A stretch of DNA of 39,053 nt from Deltaproteobacteria bacterium. Its GTDB lineage: Bacteria; Desulfobacterota; Desulfobacteria; Desulfobacterales; JAFDCJ01. Below the pieces are notes generated by a model, which ran no database searches, had not been told where the DNA came from, and worked only from the letters and a program-made list of their open reading frames with translations. Positions 24,981 to 32,373 of the stretch are shown here, piece after piece. The stretch is taken from contig JAFDCJ010000356.1 of the NCBI GenBank assembly GCA_019312835.1, positions 1 through 39,053 on the forward strand, written 5' to 3'. Each line of letters begins with the position of its first letter. Position 1 is the stretch's first letter. A program made the translations under genes and the position numbers.

Positions 24981-25820
24981 ATGAGCAATCGACCATCACA
25001 GGAATATCCTTCTTTACCTAAATCCTACAAGGGCATGTTCCCCTTCAAAATCGCCACCACTTCTTTTATATACCCCGATGATTATATACCCAATGTAAAA
25101 ATGCTGGGTCCCTGTATGGACGAAATCGAACTTTTGCTGTTCGAAAGCAAAGGGCCCGATAGCCTTCCTTCCCGAACGGTAATTTCAGAACTAGAACGAT
25201 TGGCCGCAGAATTCGAATTGAGTTATAACGTTCACCTTCCCACGGATATTTCCATAAGTGACCGTAGTGCCGATCGACAGGCAGCAGCATTGGAAACGAT
25301 GGCCCGGGTAATTGACCGGGTCAATCCACTTGATCCCTCGGCCCTGATTCTGCACGTACCGTACAACGAGAACTCGTTAGATGACCATGCTGCCGGGAAA
25401 TGGCAGGAGCGGGTACACCAAAACCTGCAAAAAATAGTTTCAACCGCTGGAAACAGGGACATCATCGCCATTGAAAACCTGGATTATCCCCTTGAATTGC
25501 TTGAGGATATCATAGTTGATCTGAATCTATCGATCTGTCTGGACTTGGGACATCTTATGGTATATGACTATGATGTCTTAACGGTCTTTAATAAATATGC
25601 CGATAAAGCGCCGATCCTTCATGTGCATGGTGTCGAAAACGTCTGTGACCACACGACCCTGGAGCGCCTTTCCGATAAATTATCTACTACCGTGCACCGG
25701 GTTTTAAAGAAATTTACCGGCGTTGTGTCCATAGAAGTCTTTTCCTTTGAACATCTGGATTCTTCCCTCAAATATCTTGAAGGTCTCTGGAGGAAGAGTG
25801 AAAATGGATGCCTTGTTTGA
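24981..25820 (+). CDS. cbiR: CbiR-like cobamide-remodelling TIM-barrel hydrolase (AP-endonuclease-2 superfamily)
   Basis: 279 residues from ATG 24981; the frame is open to a TTG at 24963, and an inner ATG at 25036 is also possible, with no strong ribosome site for any. The fold is a xylose-isomerase-like TIM barrel: IATTSFIYPDDYIPN strand 1, AIENLDYPLE with Glu165, CLDLGH with Asp188 and His191, HVHGVEN with His214/His216, and SIEVFSF with Glu252, a plausible metal site. CbiR of Akkermansia removes the nucleotide loop of cobamides so that a different lower ligand can be added; homologues occur in cobamide operons. Position between cbiB and an adenosyltransferase fits. The assignment rests on remembered family features and context, not an alignment. 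Confidence 0.7.
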   Translation: MSNRPSQEYPSLPKSYKGMFPFKIATTSFIYPDDYIPNVKMLGPCMDEIELLLFESKGPDSLPSRTVISELERLAAEFELSYNVHLPTDISISDRSADRQAAALETMARVIDRVNPLDPSALILHVPYNENSLDDHAAGKWQERVHQNLQKIVSTAGNRDIIAIENLDYPLELLEDIIVDLNLSICLDLGHLMVYDYDVLTVFNKYADKAPILHVHGVENVCDHTTLERLSDKLSTTVHRVLKKFTGVVSIEVFSFEHLDSSLKYLEGLWRKSENGCLV

Positions 25821-27099
25821 AAAGAGCAGCATCAACGGCATGGTCCTGTCCAACCGTTTTGTTCGGTCAGCAACCTGGGCAGGTATGGCAACGGATGAAG
25901 GCGCCTGCACCCCCCAATTAATTCGTCTCCTGACTGACCTTGCGGCCGGAGAGGTGGGCTTGATCATCACCGGTCACGCCTATGTTCGCCAGGACGGACA
26001 GCATTCACCCTGGCAACTCGGAATTCACCGCGACGCCGTTATTCCCGCTTTTCGGGACCTGACCCATGCCGTGCACGAACATGGCAGCAAAATCGTCGTA
26101 CAACTTGGTTACGGCGGGGCCTATCTGTCAAAATCAAGGGTCAGAAGCATGTCTGCCGAGGACTTTGAGGCGCTCGCCCAGGCTTACGGTCAGGCGGCGG
26201 TAAGGGCCAGACGGGCCGGGTTTGACGGAGTTCAAATATTCGCAGCACATGGTTTTTTCCTCAGCCAACTGCTCTGTCCGCGGTATAACGATCGCACCGA
26301 TGACTATGGCGGTAATATCGTCAATCGGGCCAGGGGTTTGATAGAGGTCCTGGAGGCCATACGAAACGCGGTGGGTATGGATTATCCTGTTCTGGCGAAG
26401 CTTAATTGCCGGGATTTCGTCGAAAACGGTCTTAACCTGAAGGATTCTGTGCAGGTTGCGAGCATGCTTGAAAAGGCCGGGATCGATGCCATTGAAATAA
26501 GTGGCGGACTCCTGAACAATCCCAACATCATGCACAGTAAGATCAATGCTGACGGCAACCAAGCCTATTTTCAGTCTGAAGCCCGGGTATTTAAGGAGAC
26601 GATTCATGTCCCCCTGATTCTGGTCGGCGGAATTCGATCTTATGACACCGCCAAACAGCTTGTGGATGAGGGGTATGCCGAGTATATTTCAATGTCCCGG
26701 CCTTTCATCCGGGAACCGGGACTCATTAAACGCTGGCGCACCGGTGACCGGCGGGAGGCTGCCTGCATCTCATGCGACAATTGCTTTGAGCCCATCAAGA
26801 AAGGCGAAGGGGTATCCTGTATTCCTTCAGAGCTGCAAGAGGCTCAAAAATTTTTCCCGCAACTATCCGAGATTGTACCTGCCAGTCCTCCGCATCCACC
26901 CGGCACCGGGTATAAAATATCCATCGGCCTTGAGGACTGGGAATCCAATTACATACCGATTGTTAAAATTCAAATGATATATAATGAAAGGACCTTGGAA
27001 CGCGGCCTGTCATTTCCCTTGGGAACTCAAGACCACCAAAAAGTATCCCGGACAATCGCCGATCTTTTAGAAAAACACGCGAATAGCAATGAACAGTGA
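25804..27099 (+). CDS. Old Yellow Enzyme-family FMN oxidoreductase with Cys motif and C-terminal extension
   Basis: 431 residues from the ATG at 25804, overlapping the cbiR end by 17 bases and preceded by GGAGG. The TIM-barrel OYE signatures are visible: SNRFVRSATWAGMATDEG, GFDGVQIFAAHGFFLSQLLCPRYNDRTDDYGG (quoted in two parts: GFDGVQIFAAHG, FLSQLLCPRYNDRTDDYGG), VLAKLNCRDF and LVGGIRS. After the barrel comes CISCDNCFEPIKKGEGVSC, reminiscent of the Fe-S Cys cluster of 2,4-dienoyl-CoA reductase types but shorter, then about 75 residues of unknown character. No second FAD/NAD domain. Within the operon it may reduce a corrinoid (Co(II) to Co(I) for the adenosyltransferase next door) or stand in for the absent CbiJ reductase; both are guesses. 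Confidence 0.75.
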   Translation: MDALFEKSSINGMVLSNRFVRSATWAGMATDEGACTPQLIRLLTDLAAGEVGLIITGHAYVRQDGQHSPWQLGIHRDAVIPAFRDLTHAVHEHGSKIVVQLGYGGAYLSKSRVRSMSAEDFEALAQAYGQAAVRARRAGFDGVQIFAAHGFFLSQLLCPRYNDRTDDYGGNIVNRARGLIEVLEAIRNAVGMDYPVLAKLNCRDFVENGLNLKDSVQVASMLEKAGIDAIEISGGLLNNPNIMHSKINADGNQAYFQSEARVFKETIHVPLILVGGIRSYDTAKQLVDEGYAEYISMSRPFIREPGLIKRWRTGDRREAACISCDNCFEPIKKGEGVSCIPSELQEAQKFFPQLSEIVPASPPHPPGTGYKISIGLEDWESNYIPIVKIQMIYNERTLERGLSFPLGTQDHQKVSRTIADLLEKHANSNEQ

Positions 27100-27104
27100 G
27101 GCTG

Positions 27105-27641
27105 ATGAAGCGCATGGAGAGTAAAAAGAGAGGATATACCCAGGTTTATACTGGCAATGGCAAGGGAAAAACCACGGCCGCTATCGGGTTGGCCATCCGG
27201 GCGGCAGGTGCCGGATTAAAAGTGTTCATTGCCCAGTTTATCAAGATGGGAGATTACAGCGAGATCAAAGCGTTAAAGCGATTTTCCGATCTTATTACCG
27301 TGGAGCAGTTCGGATTGGGCCGTTTTACAGACGGCAAGCCGGCACCGGAGGACATCGAAGCCGCACAAAAGGGGCTTGAAAGGATAAAGGCCGTTATGGT
27401 GTCGGATGAATATAAAATCATCATCCTGGAAGAAGCCAACGTGGCGGCGATGCTGGGGCTCTTCGCGGTACAGGATCTACTTAAAATAATTATTAACAAA
27501 CCCTATGACAAGGAACTCGTTATCACTGGGCGTGGCGCATCTCCCAGGATCATTGAAAATGCCGACCTGGTTACCGAAATGAAGGATATCAAGCATTATT
27601 ACCAGAAAGGTGTCCGGGCCAGGGTGGGGATTGAAAAGTGA
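27105..27641 (+). CDS. cobO: Cob(I)yrinic acid a,c-diamide adenosyltransferase
   Basis: 178 residues of the CobA/CobO/BtuR family, which transfers adenosyl from ATP to Co(I) corrinoids. The P-loop TGNGKGKTTAAIGLAIRAAG starts near residue 15, followed by FIAQFIKMGDYSE and the LEEANVAAMLGL and VITGRGASPRIIENADLVTEM blocks. The start is uncertain: GTG 27096 (4-base overlap with the flavoprotein stop), ATG 27105 and ATG 27114 are all open. It is the last gene of the rightward cobamide operon and converges on the selenoprotein gene 15 bases away. Confidence 0.93.
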   Translation: MKRMESKKRGYTQVYTGNGKGKTTAAIGLAIRAAGAGLKVFIAQFIKMGDYSEIKALKRFSDLITVEQFGLGRFTDGKPAPEDIEAAQKGLERIKAVMVSDEYKIIILEEANVAAMLGLFAVQDLLKIIINKPYDKELVITGRGASPRIIENADLVTEMKDIKHYYQKGVRARVGIEK

Positions 27642-27656
27642 GGATTCCTTAAAAAA

Positions 27657-27959
27657 TTAGGGGTGTCGTTTTTTGATAAATTGGGCAATACAGGCTTTAA
27701 GCTCCTCGGTGCCGGGAGTGCTGTCAAAAACCAACTCGCCCTCGATTACAATTGAAGGCACCGGGGCGGGTCTTCCTAAAGCTTTCGAAAATTCACTATA
27801 GCGCCTGGCGCCTGCAAGATCCCTGGTGACAATCTTTTTCCAGGTTAAGACACCCTCAAATTCAGGTGCAACCGATTCGACCACACGGGTCATGTATACG
27901 CAAGGGATTCAATGTTCTCCTTCGTGGAAAACCTCTAAATGAATCATTTTGGTATTCAT
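27657..27959 (-). CDS. Selenocysteine-containing thioredoxin-like protein (UxxC)
   Basis: 100 residues if the in-frame TGA at 27909-27911 is read as Sec17. The ATG at 27959 has a GAGG ribosome site 6 bases ahead. The Sec-centred segment HEGEH-U-IPCVYM aligns with YCLPCLYM in the adjacent paralogue (27985-28335), and with KKGCMLCDLA in the Cys homologue at 34282-34581; the rest aligns too (SVAPEFEG.LTW, APVPSIVIEGELVFDSTP). So U replaces the first Cys of the CxxC redox motif. Without read-through only a 78-residue fragment lacking the first strand and active site would remain. A GACC/GGTC hairpin lies 17 bases after the TGA. It should be a cytoplasmic redox partner of unknown client. The two genes form a minus-strand pair 25 bases apart. 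Confidence 0.82.
27879..27891 (-). promoter_or_regulatory. Candidate bacterial SECIS hairpin (thioredoxin-like selenoprotein)
   Basis: On the minus strand gacc-cgtgt-ggtc forms a short stem with a 5-base loop starting 17 bases after the TGA, extendable by a U-G pair. An alternative 6-bp stem (tacatg/cgtgtg) competes. Distance fits SelB-dependent SECIS elements; the fold is weaker than that of the methyltransferase gene. Confidence 0.45.
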
Positions 27960-27984
27960 TTTATCCTCAAAGTTGTTTCAAATT

Positions 27985-28335
27985 CTAGTTTTTATCGATA
28001 AATCCATTCTCGATGAGAACTTCTTCAATAGCCTCCTCCAATTCAAATTTGGGGGGAATCGCATCAAAAAATAGTTCTCCGTTGATAAATAAGGAAGGAA
28101 CGGGAGCCAGACGGAGATGCTTGTAAACGCCTTCTTCCCCGAACAGAGAGCTGGAAAGGTCCAAAAATCGTTTTTTACCGTCGCCCTTCAAGAATTCGAC
28201 ACGATGGTATTCAACATATTGGTCGTATTTCGGAATTACTTCGCGGACGGCTTCATCCATGTAAAGGCACGGCAGGCAATAATCCGCTTTATACATCACT
28301 TCAATCAATATTTTCTGGGGGCCAGTAGCTGTCAT
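27985..28335 (-). CDS. Thioredoxin-like protein with CxPC motif
   Basis: 116 residues from the ATG at 28335 (the frame is open further to 28449, but that part looks non-coding). The order is a first strand KILIEVMYKADY, then Cys20-LP-Cys23, a helix MDEAVREVIPKYDQ, a strand EYHRVEFLKGDG, and the cis-Pro segment LAPVPSLFINGELFFDAIPP typical of thioredoxin folds. It is the Cys paralogue directly upstream of the UxxC selenoprotein and shares its CVYM/CLYM and VPS.I.GEL.FD signatures. A redox role is expected; no substrate can be named. It diverges from the B12-binding gene across 161 bases. Confidence 0.75.
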   Translation of the reverse strand: MTATGPQKILIEVMYKADYCLPCLYMDEAVREVIPKYDQYVEYHRVEFLKGDGKKRFLDLSSSLFGEEGVYKHLRLAPVPSLFINGELFFDAIPPKFELEEAIEEVLIENGFIDKN

Positions 28336-28496
28336 ATCAAACCGAATACCATAGTAAATGTGAAATTTCAACGGGATTCGGGGGGGTGATCTTGTCTGGC
28401 TCAGCAAAAATGCCGATTTTGACGACCGCAATCGATTGAACATGGGCATACCACCAAGTTGACATTTTTCTCGCTTTTAAATAGAAATGAACGGTT

Positions 28497-28931
28497 ATGT
28501 TGATCGACCGAAAAATTGAACATTTCGTTAAAAGGGCAGGGCGGAGACCGAGAATTCTGGTCAGCAGTATCGGCAAAAAACAACACGATCAGGATACCAG
28601 GCTGCTTGCGACCATTTTTGCTGGAAGGGGGTTTGATGTAGATATCAGTCCACTGCATCAGACACCCCGGGGGACTGCCCGAATGGCGATTGAAAATGAT
28701 GTTCACATCATCTGTTTTTTAAGCACTGAAAACAAGCATAAACAGCTGGTCATGGAACTGGCCGAGGAACTGCAGTCAGAGCAAGCGGAAAATGTCAGAA
28801 TTGTAGTGGGAGGTGCCATTCCTCGATCTGATTACAAGTTTTTGTATGCTGCCGGCGTCGATCTCATCTTAAGTTCGGTGCAGGCAAATGAGGGTGAGAT
28901 AAATCAGCTCTTGGATTTGCTCGAGAAGTAA
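28497..28931 (+). CDS. B12-binding-domain protein (methylmalonyl-CoA mutase small-domain type)
   Basis: 144 residues covering only the cobalamin-binding Rossmann-like domain. The strands PRILVSSIGKKQHDQDTRLLATIFAGRGFDVDI..PLHQTP (residues 18-56), then VHIICFLST and VRIVVGGAIPRSDYKFLYAAGVD, follow the mutase C-terminal domain. The canonical D-x-H-x-x-G motif reads K28-Q-H30-D-Q-D33: the cobalt-ligating His remains, but Asp and Gly are replaced. It lies 29 bases before meaB, a usual partner of B12-dependent acyl-CoA mutases, so it may be the small subunit of a split mutase or a corrinoid-sensing protein. No large subunit is in the window. Confidence 0.78.
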   Translation: MLIDRKIEHFVKRAGRRPRILVSSIGKKQHDQDTRLLATIFAGRGFDVDISPLHQTPRGTARMAIENDVHIICFLSTENKHKQLVMELAEELQSEQAENVRIVVGGAIPRSDYKFLYAAGVDLILSSVQANEGEINQLLDLLEK

Positions 28932-28960
28932 ATTCAAAAAATATGGAAGCGGAAGTTAAC

Positions 28961-29959
28961 ATGGAAACTCAGGATTACATAGACGGCGTTCGATCGAGAA
29001 ACAGACGGATGGTTGCCAAAACAATCACATTGATTGAGAGCTCTCTGCCCTCGCACCAGGAATCGGCCAAAGCCATTGTCGATGCGCTTTTGCCCCATGC
29101 CGGCAAAGCGGTGCGTATCGGGATTACGGGAGTGCCCGGCGTTGGCAAAAGCACCTATATCGAAAGTTTCGGACTGCAATTGGTGAAGCAGGGCCATCGG
29201 GTGGCGGTGCTTGCCGTCGATCCCAGCAGTTCCAAAAGCGGCGGCAGCATCATGGGTGATAAGACACGGATGGAAAGGCTGTCTCTGGAACAAAACGCCT
29301 TTATTCGCCCCTCTCCATCCGGCGGCACATTGGGTGGAGTTGCCCGACGAACCAGGGAAACAATTGTTGTCTGTGAAGCAGCCGGATATGACGTCATCAT
29401 TGTGGAAACCGTCGGGGTGGGGCAGTCAGAGACCACCGTGGCCTCCATGGTTGATTTTTTTCTGGTGCTGATGCTGGCCGGTGCGGGAGACGAACTGCAA
29501 GGTATCAAAAAAGGGGTTCTTGAACTGGCTGATGCCATTGCAATCAACAAAGCTGACGGCAACAATATTACAAATGCCCAAAAAGCAAAAATCGAATATG
29601 AAAAAGCACTGAGTCTCTTGACCCCTTCCTCTAAAACCTGGTCTCCCCCGGTGCTGACCTGCAGCGCCGTGACCATGGATGGCGTTGACGAAATCTGGCA
29701 GACCATTTTGGAGCACCGCAGAAAAATGGAAGCGACGGGAGAGTTGAACGAAAAACGCCGCAAACAATCCCTTGACTGGATGTGGGCGCTGGTGGAAGAA
29801 GGATTGATCGATCGTTTTTATAAAAACCCGGGGGTCGAAAAATCTCTGCCAAAAATCGTAAAATCGGTTGAAGATGGCAAAACCGGGCCGACCATTGCAG
29901 CCCATAAACTGCTGTATCTTCATGACCTGTGCTTTTCCGAATCGGACTATAAGGGCTGA
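28961..29959 (+). CDS. meaB: MeaB/ArgK-family G-protein chaperone of B12-dependent mutase
   Basis: 332 residues from ATG 28961, chosen because GGAAG lies 9 bases ahead; ATG 28943 adds six residues. Motifs are the P-loop GITGVPGVGKSTYIESFG, switch region VDPSSSKSGGSIMGDKTRM, ETVGVGQSE (G3) and INKADG (G4), all diagnostic for the MeaB family. MeaB uses GTP to gate cofactor loading and to protect methylmalonyl-CoA mutase-type enzymes in the cytoplasm. It sits directly after the B12-binding protein gene and is followed after 4 bases by a zinc-ribbon gene. Confidence 0.95.
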   Translation: METQDYIDGVRSRNRRMVAKTITLIESSLPSHQESAKAIVDALLPHAGKAVRIGITGVPGVGKSTYIESFGLQLVKQGHRVAVLAVDPSSSKSGGSIMGDKTRMERLSLEQNAFIRPSPSGGTLGGVARRTRETIVVCEAAGYDVIIVETVGVGQSETTVASMVDFFLVLMLAGAGDELQGIKKGVLELADAIAINKADGNNITNAQKAKIEYEKALSLLTPSSKTWSPPVLTCSAVTMDGVDEIWQTILEHRRKMEATGELNEKRRKQSLDWMWALVEEGLIDRFYKNPGVEKSLPKIVKSVEDGKTGPTIAAHKLLYLHDLCFSESDYKG

Positions 29960-29963
29960 TGCC

Positions 29964-30146
29964 ATGCCGACCAAGTTCTGTCCACATTGCGGCAAGCGTA
30001 CCGGTTTTGAGGTAACCTTTAATGTTTCGTGCCGGATTGGTGATAAAAATGAAAAAGCGTATTTGCGCCAGTGCCAGGATTGCGGCGGGCGATTTATTAC
30101 CATTCAGGCTGATGAACATATAACAGAAGAAAAAAAGAATCCATAA
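29964..30146 (+). CDS. Small zinc-ribbon protein
   Basis: 60 residues starting 4 bases after the meaB stop. Two CxxC knuckles are visible: Cys6-PH-Cys9 and Cys37-QD-Cys40, with an extra Cys23, a pattern typical of four-Cys zinc ribbons. The tail is acidic and basic (EEKKNP). No function can be assigned; tight linkage with meaB suggests co-expression. The frame is open upstream to 29868 but there it runs inside meaB. Confidence 0.65.
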   Translation: MPTKFCPHCGKRTGFEVTFNVSCRIGDKNEKAYLRQCQDCGGRFITIQADEHITEEKKNP

Positions 30147-30315
30147 AAGAAAACCTGACGCATCAACATACAGAAGGTCAATTCCCTTCCCATGAATGTG
30201 TAACCTTTGGGCTGGCCCGGCCGTCATAAAAGAAAATACAAAGAGGCGTTAATTCCCAATTGCCCATCCGGAGCATGAATAGAACCGCTCAACCGATAAC
30301 GGGCCAAGGCCCAAA

Positions 30316-30999
30316 GTGCCCGAAAGTCAGAACCGTCATATGCAGGTAAATATACGCAAAAGGCTCCCTGCGGATGAACTGGAATCTATCCTGGGAAGGC
30401 ATGGCCGGTGGTTGAAATCCAAAGGATCGCGCGGTTGCAGGGCCGACCTGCGATGTTGCGACTTATCAAACCGCGATTTGTTTGGCGCTGTTCTGGTAAA
30501 GGCAATTTTAAGAGACATCGACTTTAGTCACACAAATCTAAGAACGGCCAACCTGAAACAGGCCGAATTGCATCATTGCCGGTTTCATCAAGCCCATATG
30601 CAATGGAGCATCCTGCAGGGGGCCGTGCTGCATGGCAGCGACTTGACGCAAGCCAACCTTCAATTTTGCGATTTTTCCAGCGCCACCGTGTCAGATACTG
30701 ATTTTGCCGGTGCATTTTTCCACAATGCCTATTTCGAAAAGGCGGTGCTGCGCAAAGCCAATTTTACCGGTACCAATTTGAGATTTTCAACCTGGTCGTC
30801 ATCAAAGCTATCCCAGATTAAATTCACTGCCTGCACCATTCAGTTGGCCGACTTCAGCAATGCCTCCCTGCGCGATACCGATTTCTCTGACGCGCACATA
30901 TTCAACACGGATTTCACCGGATCAGACCTTCGCGGTGTTGAATTTGCGGCGACCAGGATGGAAAATGTCAATTTTAAAGGTGCCCAGTTAGATCCGTAA
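30316..30999 (+). CDS. Pentapeptide-repeat protein
   Basis: 227 residues with about 30 consecutive A(D/N)(L/F)xx pentapeptides from residue 42 to the end (for example ADLRCCDLSNRDLFG, ANLKQAELHHC), which fold as a right-handed quadrilateral beta-helix. The start is a GTG at 30316 or an ATG at 30340; neither has a strong ribosome site. The TAA stop is followed in frame by 19 further codons, including ANWRDCIFDG, which fit the repeat; the gene may have lost its last turn by a nonsense change. The role is unknown; some such proteins mimic DNA, most are uncharacterised. Confidence 0.8.
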   Translation: MPESQNRHMQVNIRKRLPADELESILGRHGRWLKSKGSRGCRADLRCCDLSNRDLFGAVLVKAILRDIDFSHTNLRTANLKQAELHHCRFHQAHMQWSILQGAVLHGSDLTQANLQFCDFSSATVSDTDFAGAFFHNAYFEKAVLRKANFTGTNLRFSTWSSSKLSQIKFTACTIQLADFSNASLRDTDFSDAHIFNTDFTGSDLRGVEFAATRMENVNFKGAQLDP

Positions 31000-31099
31000 T
31001 GGCTCCAAAAGGCAAATTGGCGCGATTGCATCTTTGATGGCCCCGCCGATGGCCATTAAGCTGGTGATTTGTTCTCTAATCTGCTATTGGGGAGTCATC

Positions 31100-31777
31100 A
31101 TGCAAGAGATATGGATCATAGGGCTGGGCCAATTTGGATCTAGTGCTTATCGAAGATTGTCGGAAACCGTCCCAAAGAGGCATTTTGTCCTGGTCGATCC
31201 CGTAAAGGAAAATCTCTTGAAGTTCAACGGCCCCGCCATCACCCTCAGGGTTTCCGATGGGGTTGAATTTTTGGAATCAAATTTAACATCGGGGCGCAAC
31301 CCGGATTGGATCATCCCCGCGCTACCCATTCACCTGGCCGCCGAGTGGATTCTGGTTCATCTGGGGGCTGCTGGACTGAAACGGATTGTCCTGCCATCTG
31401 AAATCGAGACACGTATTCCCAACCCTATCCGCGGATCCGACGGCAACATCTATGCGAGTCACGCTGACTTCAGGTGTCCGGAAGATTGTGATGAACCCCG
31501 GGACATCTGCACCGTTACCCGAAAGCTGCGCAAACAGAACATGTTTGAGTTGTTGGGAAATTTAGATATCGCGCCATTTAGGGCCTTGAATATTCAAAGC
31601 CACCAGCTGGGACCGGGGATCGGGGGCTATCGTCCGGACCAGCTCTTCGATTTAATGGAGAAGGTAAAACAAGCGCGCGGGGCCATCCTGGTGAGCACGG
31701 CCTGTCGATGTCACGGGGTGATTACCGGTCTTGAAAGGATGTCGGCAAAAAGTAATCGGACACCCGACTCTTCATAA
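31100..31777 (+). CDS. Rossmann-fold (TrkA-N-like) protein with Cys cluster
   Basis: 225 residues from the ATG at 31100, with GGGGAG 7 bases ahead. The N-terminus IWIIGLGQFGSSAYRRL is a dinucleotide-binding GxGxxG loop followed by VLVDPVKENLLKF, as in TrkA-N domains. A second region has RCPEDCDEPRDICT and, near the C-terminus, TACRCHGV; the clustered Cys and His look like a metal or Fe-S site. No membrane segments. I do not recognise a named family; possible roles are redox or ligand sensing. It converges on the TPR gene, 8 bases away. Confidence 0.6.
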   Translation: MQEIWIIGLGQFGSSAYRRLSETVPKRHFVLVDPVKENLLKFNGPAITLRVSDGVEFLESNLTSGRNPDWIIPALPIHLAAEWILVHLGAAGLKRIVLPSEIETRIPNPIRGSDGNIYASHADFRCPEDCDEPRDICTVTRKLRKQNMFELLGNLDIAPFRALNIQSHQLGPGIGGYRPDQLFDLMEKVKQARGAILVSTACRCHGVITGLERMSAKSNRTPDSS

Positions 31778-31785
31778 TTTCGCTT

Positions 31786-32091
31786 TCACGGCTCCTGCCC
31801 GTCATCCGTATCGTTGGTTGCCGAATGGATCGAATGCTTGCTCCAGAACTGGGCATCCCGGCAACCCAGTATGGCGGCCGCATCTAAGTCATCACCGGCA
31901 TCGCGGTAGTTTCCCAGGGCATACTGGCTGGCGCCCCTGACAAAATAAGCTTCGGCATAAAAGGGATTTTTTTCAATGGCCAAGCTGAGGGCTTCGATTG
32001 CTTTCCGGTGACGGCCTCGGCGGGAAAGACGACGGCCTTTTTCATACCACTCCCTGTCACTAACACCCCGGAGCAGGCTTTTTTCCACCAT
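31786..32091 (-). CDS. Small tetratricopeptide-repeat protein
   Basis: 101 residues with two TPR units: WYEKGRRLSRRGRHRKAIEALSLAIEKNP in two parts (WYEKGRRLSRRGRHRKA, IEALSLAIEKNP) and AEAYFVRGASQYALGNYRDAGDDLDAA. It should mediate protein contacts. The gene starts 3 bases after the stop of the thioredoxin-like gene and completes the CobW-Trx-TPR set on the minus strand. Confidence 0.75.
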   Translation of the reverse strand: MVEKSLLRGVSDREWYEKGRRLSRRGRHRKAIEALSLAIEKNPFYAEAYFVRGASQYALGNYRDAGDDLDAAAILGCRDAQFWSKHSIHSATNDTDDGQEP

Positions 32092-32094
32092 AAC

Positions 32095-32343
32095 TCAACC
32101 TCCGAGAAGGCCGGCAATCCGTTCCGGTTTGTATACCTTGCCCTGGGCAACCACGACGCCTTCGATTGCCAGAGCTGGGCTGAGAAGCAGGCCGTATTTT
32201 TCGCGTATCTCTTCGGAAAGGGTCCATTTTTTGACCACTTCGGCCTCGATACCCGTTTCCCGGACGGCTTTTTTTGAATTTTCCAACAGCTCGTTGCATT
32301 TTTTGCACGGCGGTTCAAGTCCGATGACTTCGATGTGAATCAT
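32095..32343 (-). CDS. Small thioredoxin-fold protein (Thioredoxin_3 / MTH895-like)
   Basis: 82 residues: strand IHIEVIGLE, active site Pro-Pro-Cys13-KK-Cys16, helix NELLENSKKAVRETG, strand EVVKK, then LLLSPALAIEGVVVAQGKV with the cis-Pro and IAGLL end. This is the compact redox-active-disulfide family. It is encoded 30 bases after a CobW-like GTPase and directly before a TPR gene, so a role in protecting or loading the GTPase's metal client is possible. Confidence 0.82.
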   Translation of the reverse strand: MIHIEVIGLEPPCKKCNELLENSKKAVRETGIEAEVVKKWTLSEEIREKYGLLLSPALAIEGVVVAQGKVYKPERIAGLLGG

Positions 32344-32373
32344 ATGGGGCCGTCTCCTTTTACACCTGATTTT

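Noticed and set aside
27657-27893. 78-residue truncated thioredoxin fragment or pseudogene
   Set aside because: An upstream ATG with a ribosome site and the CxxC-to-UxxC alignment with two paralogues explain it better as a selenoprotein.
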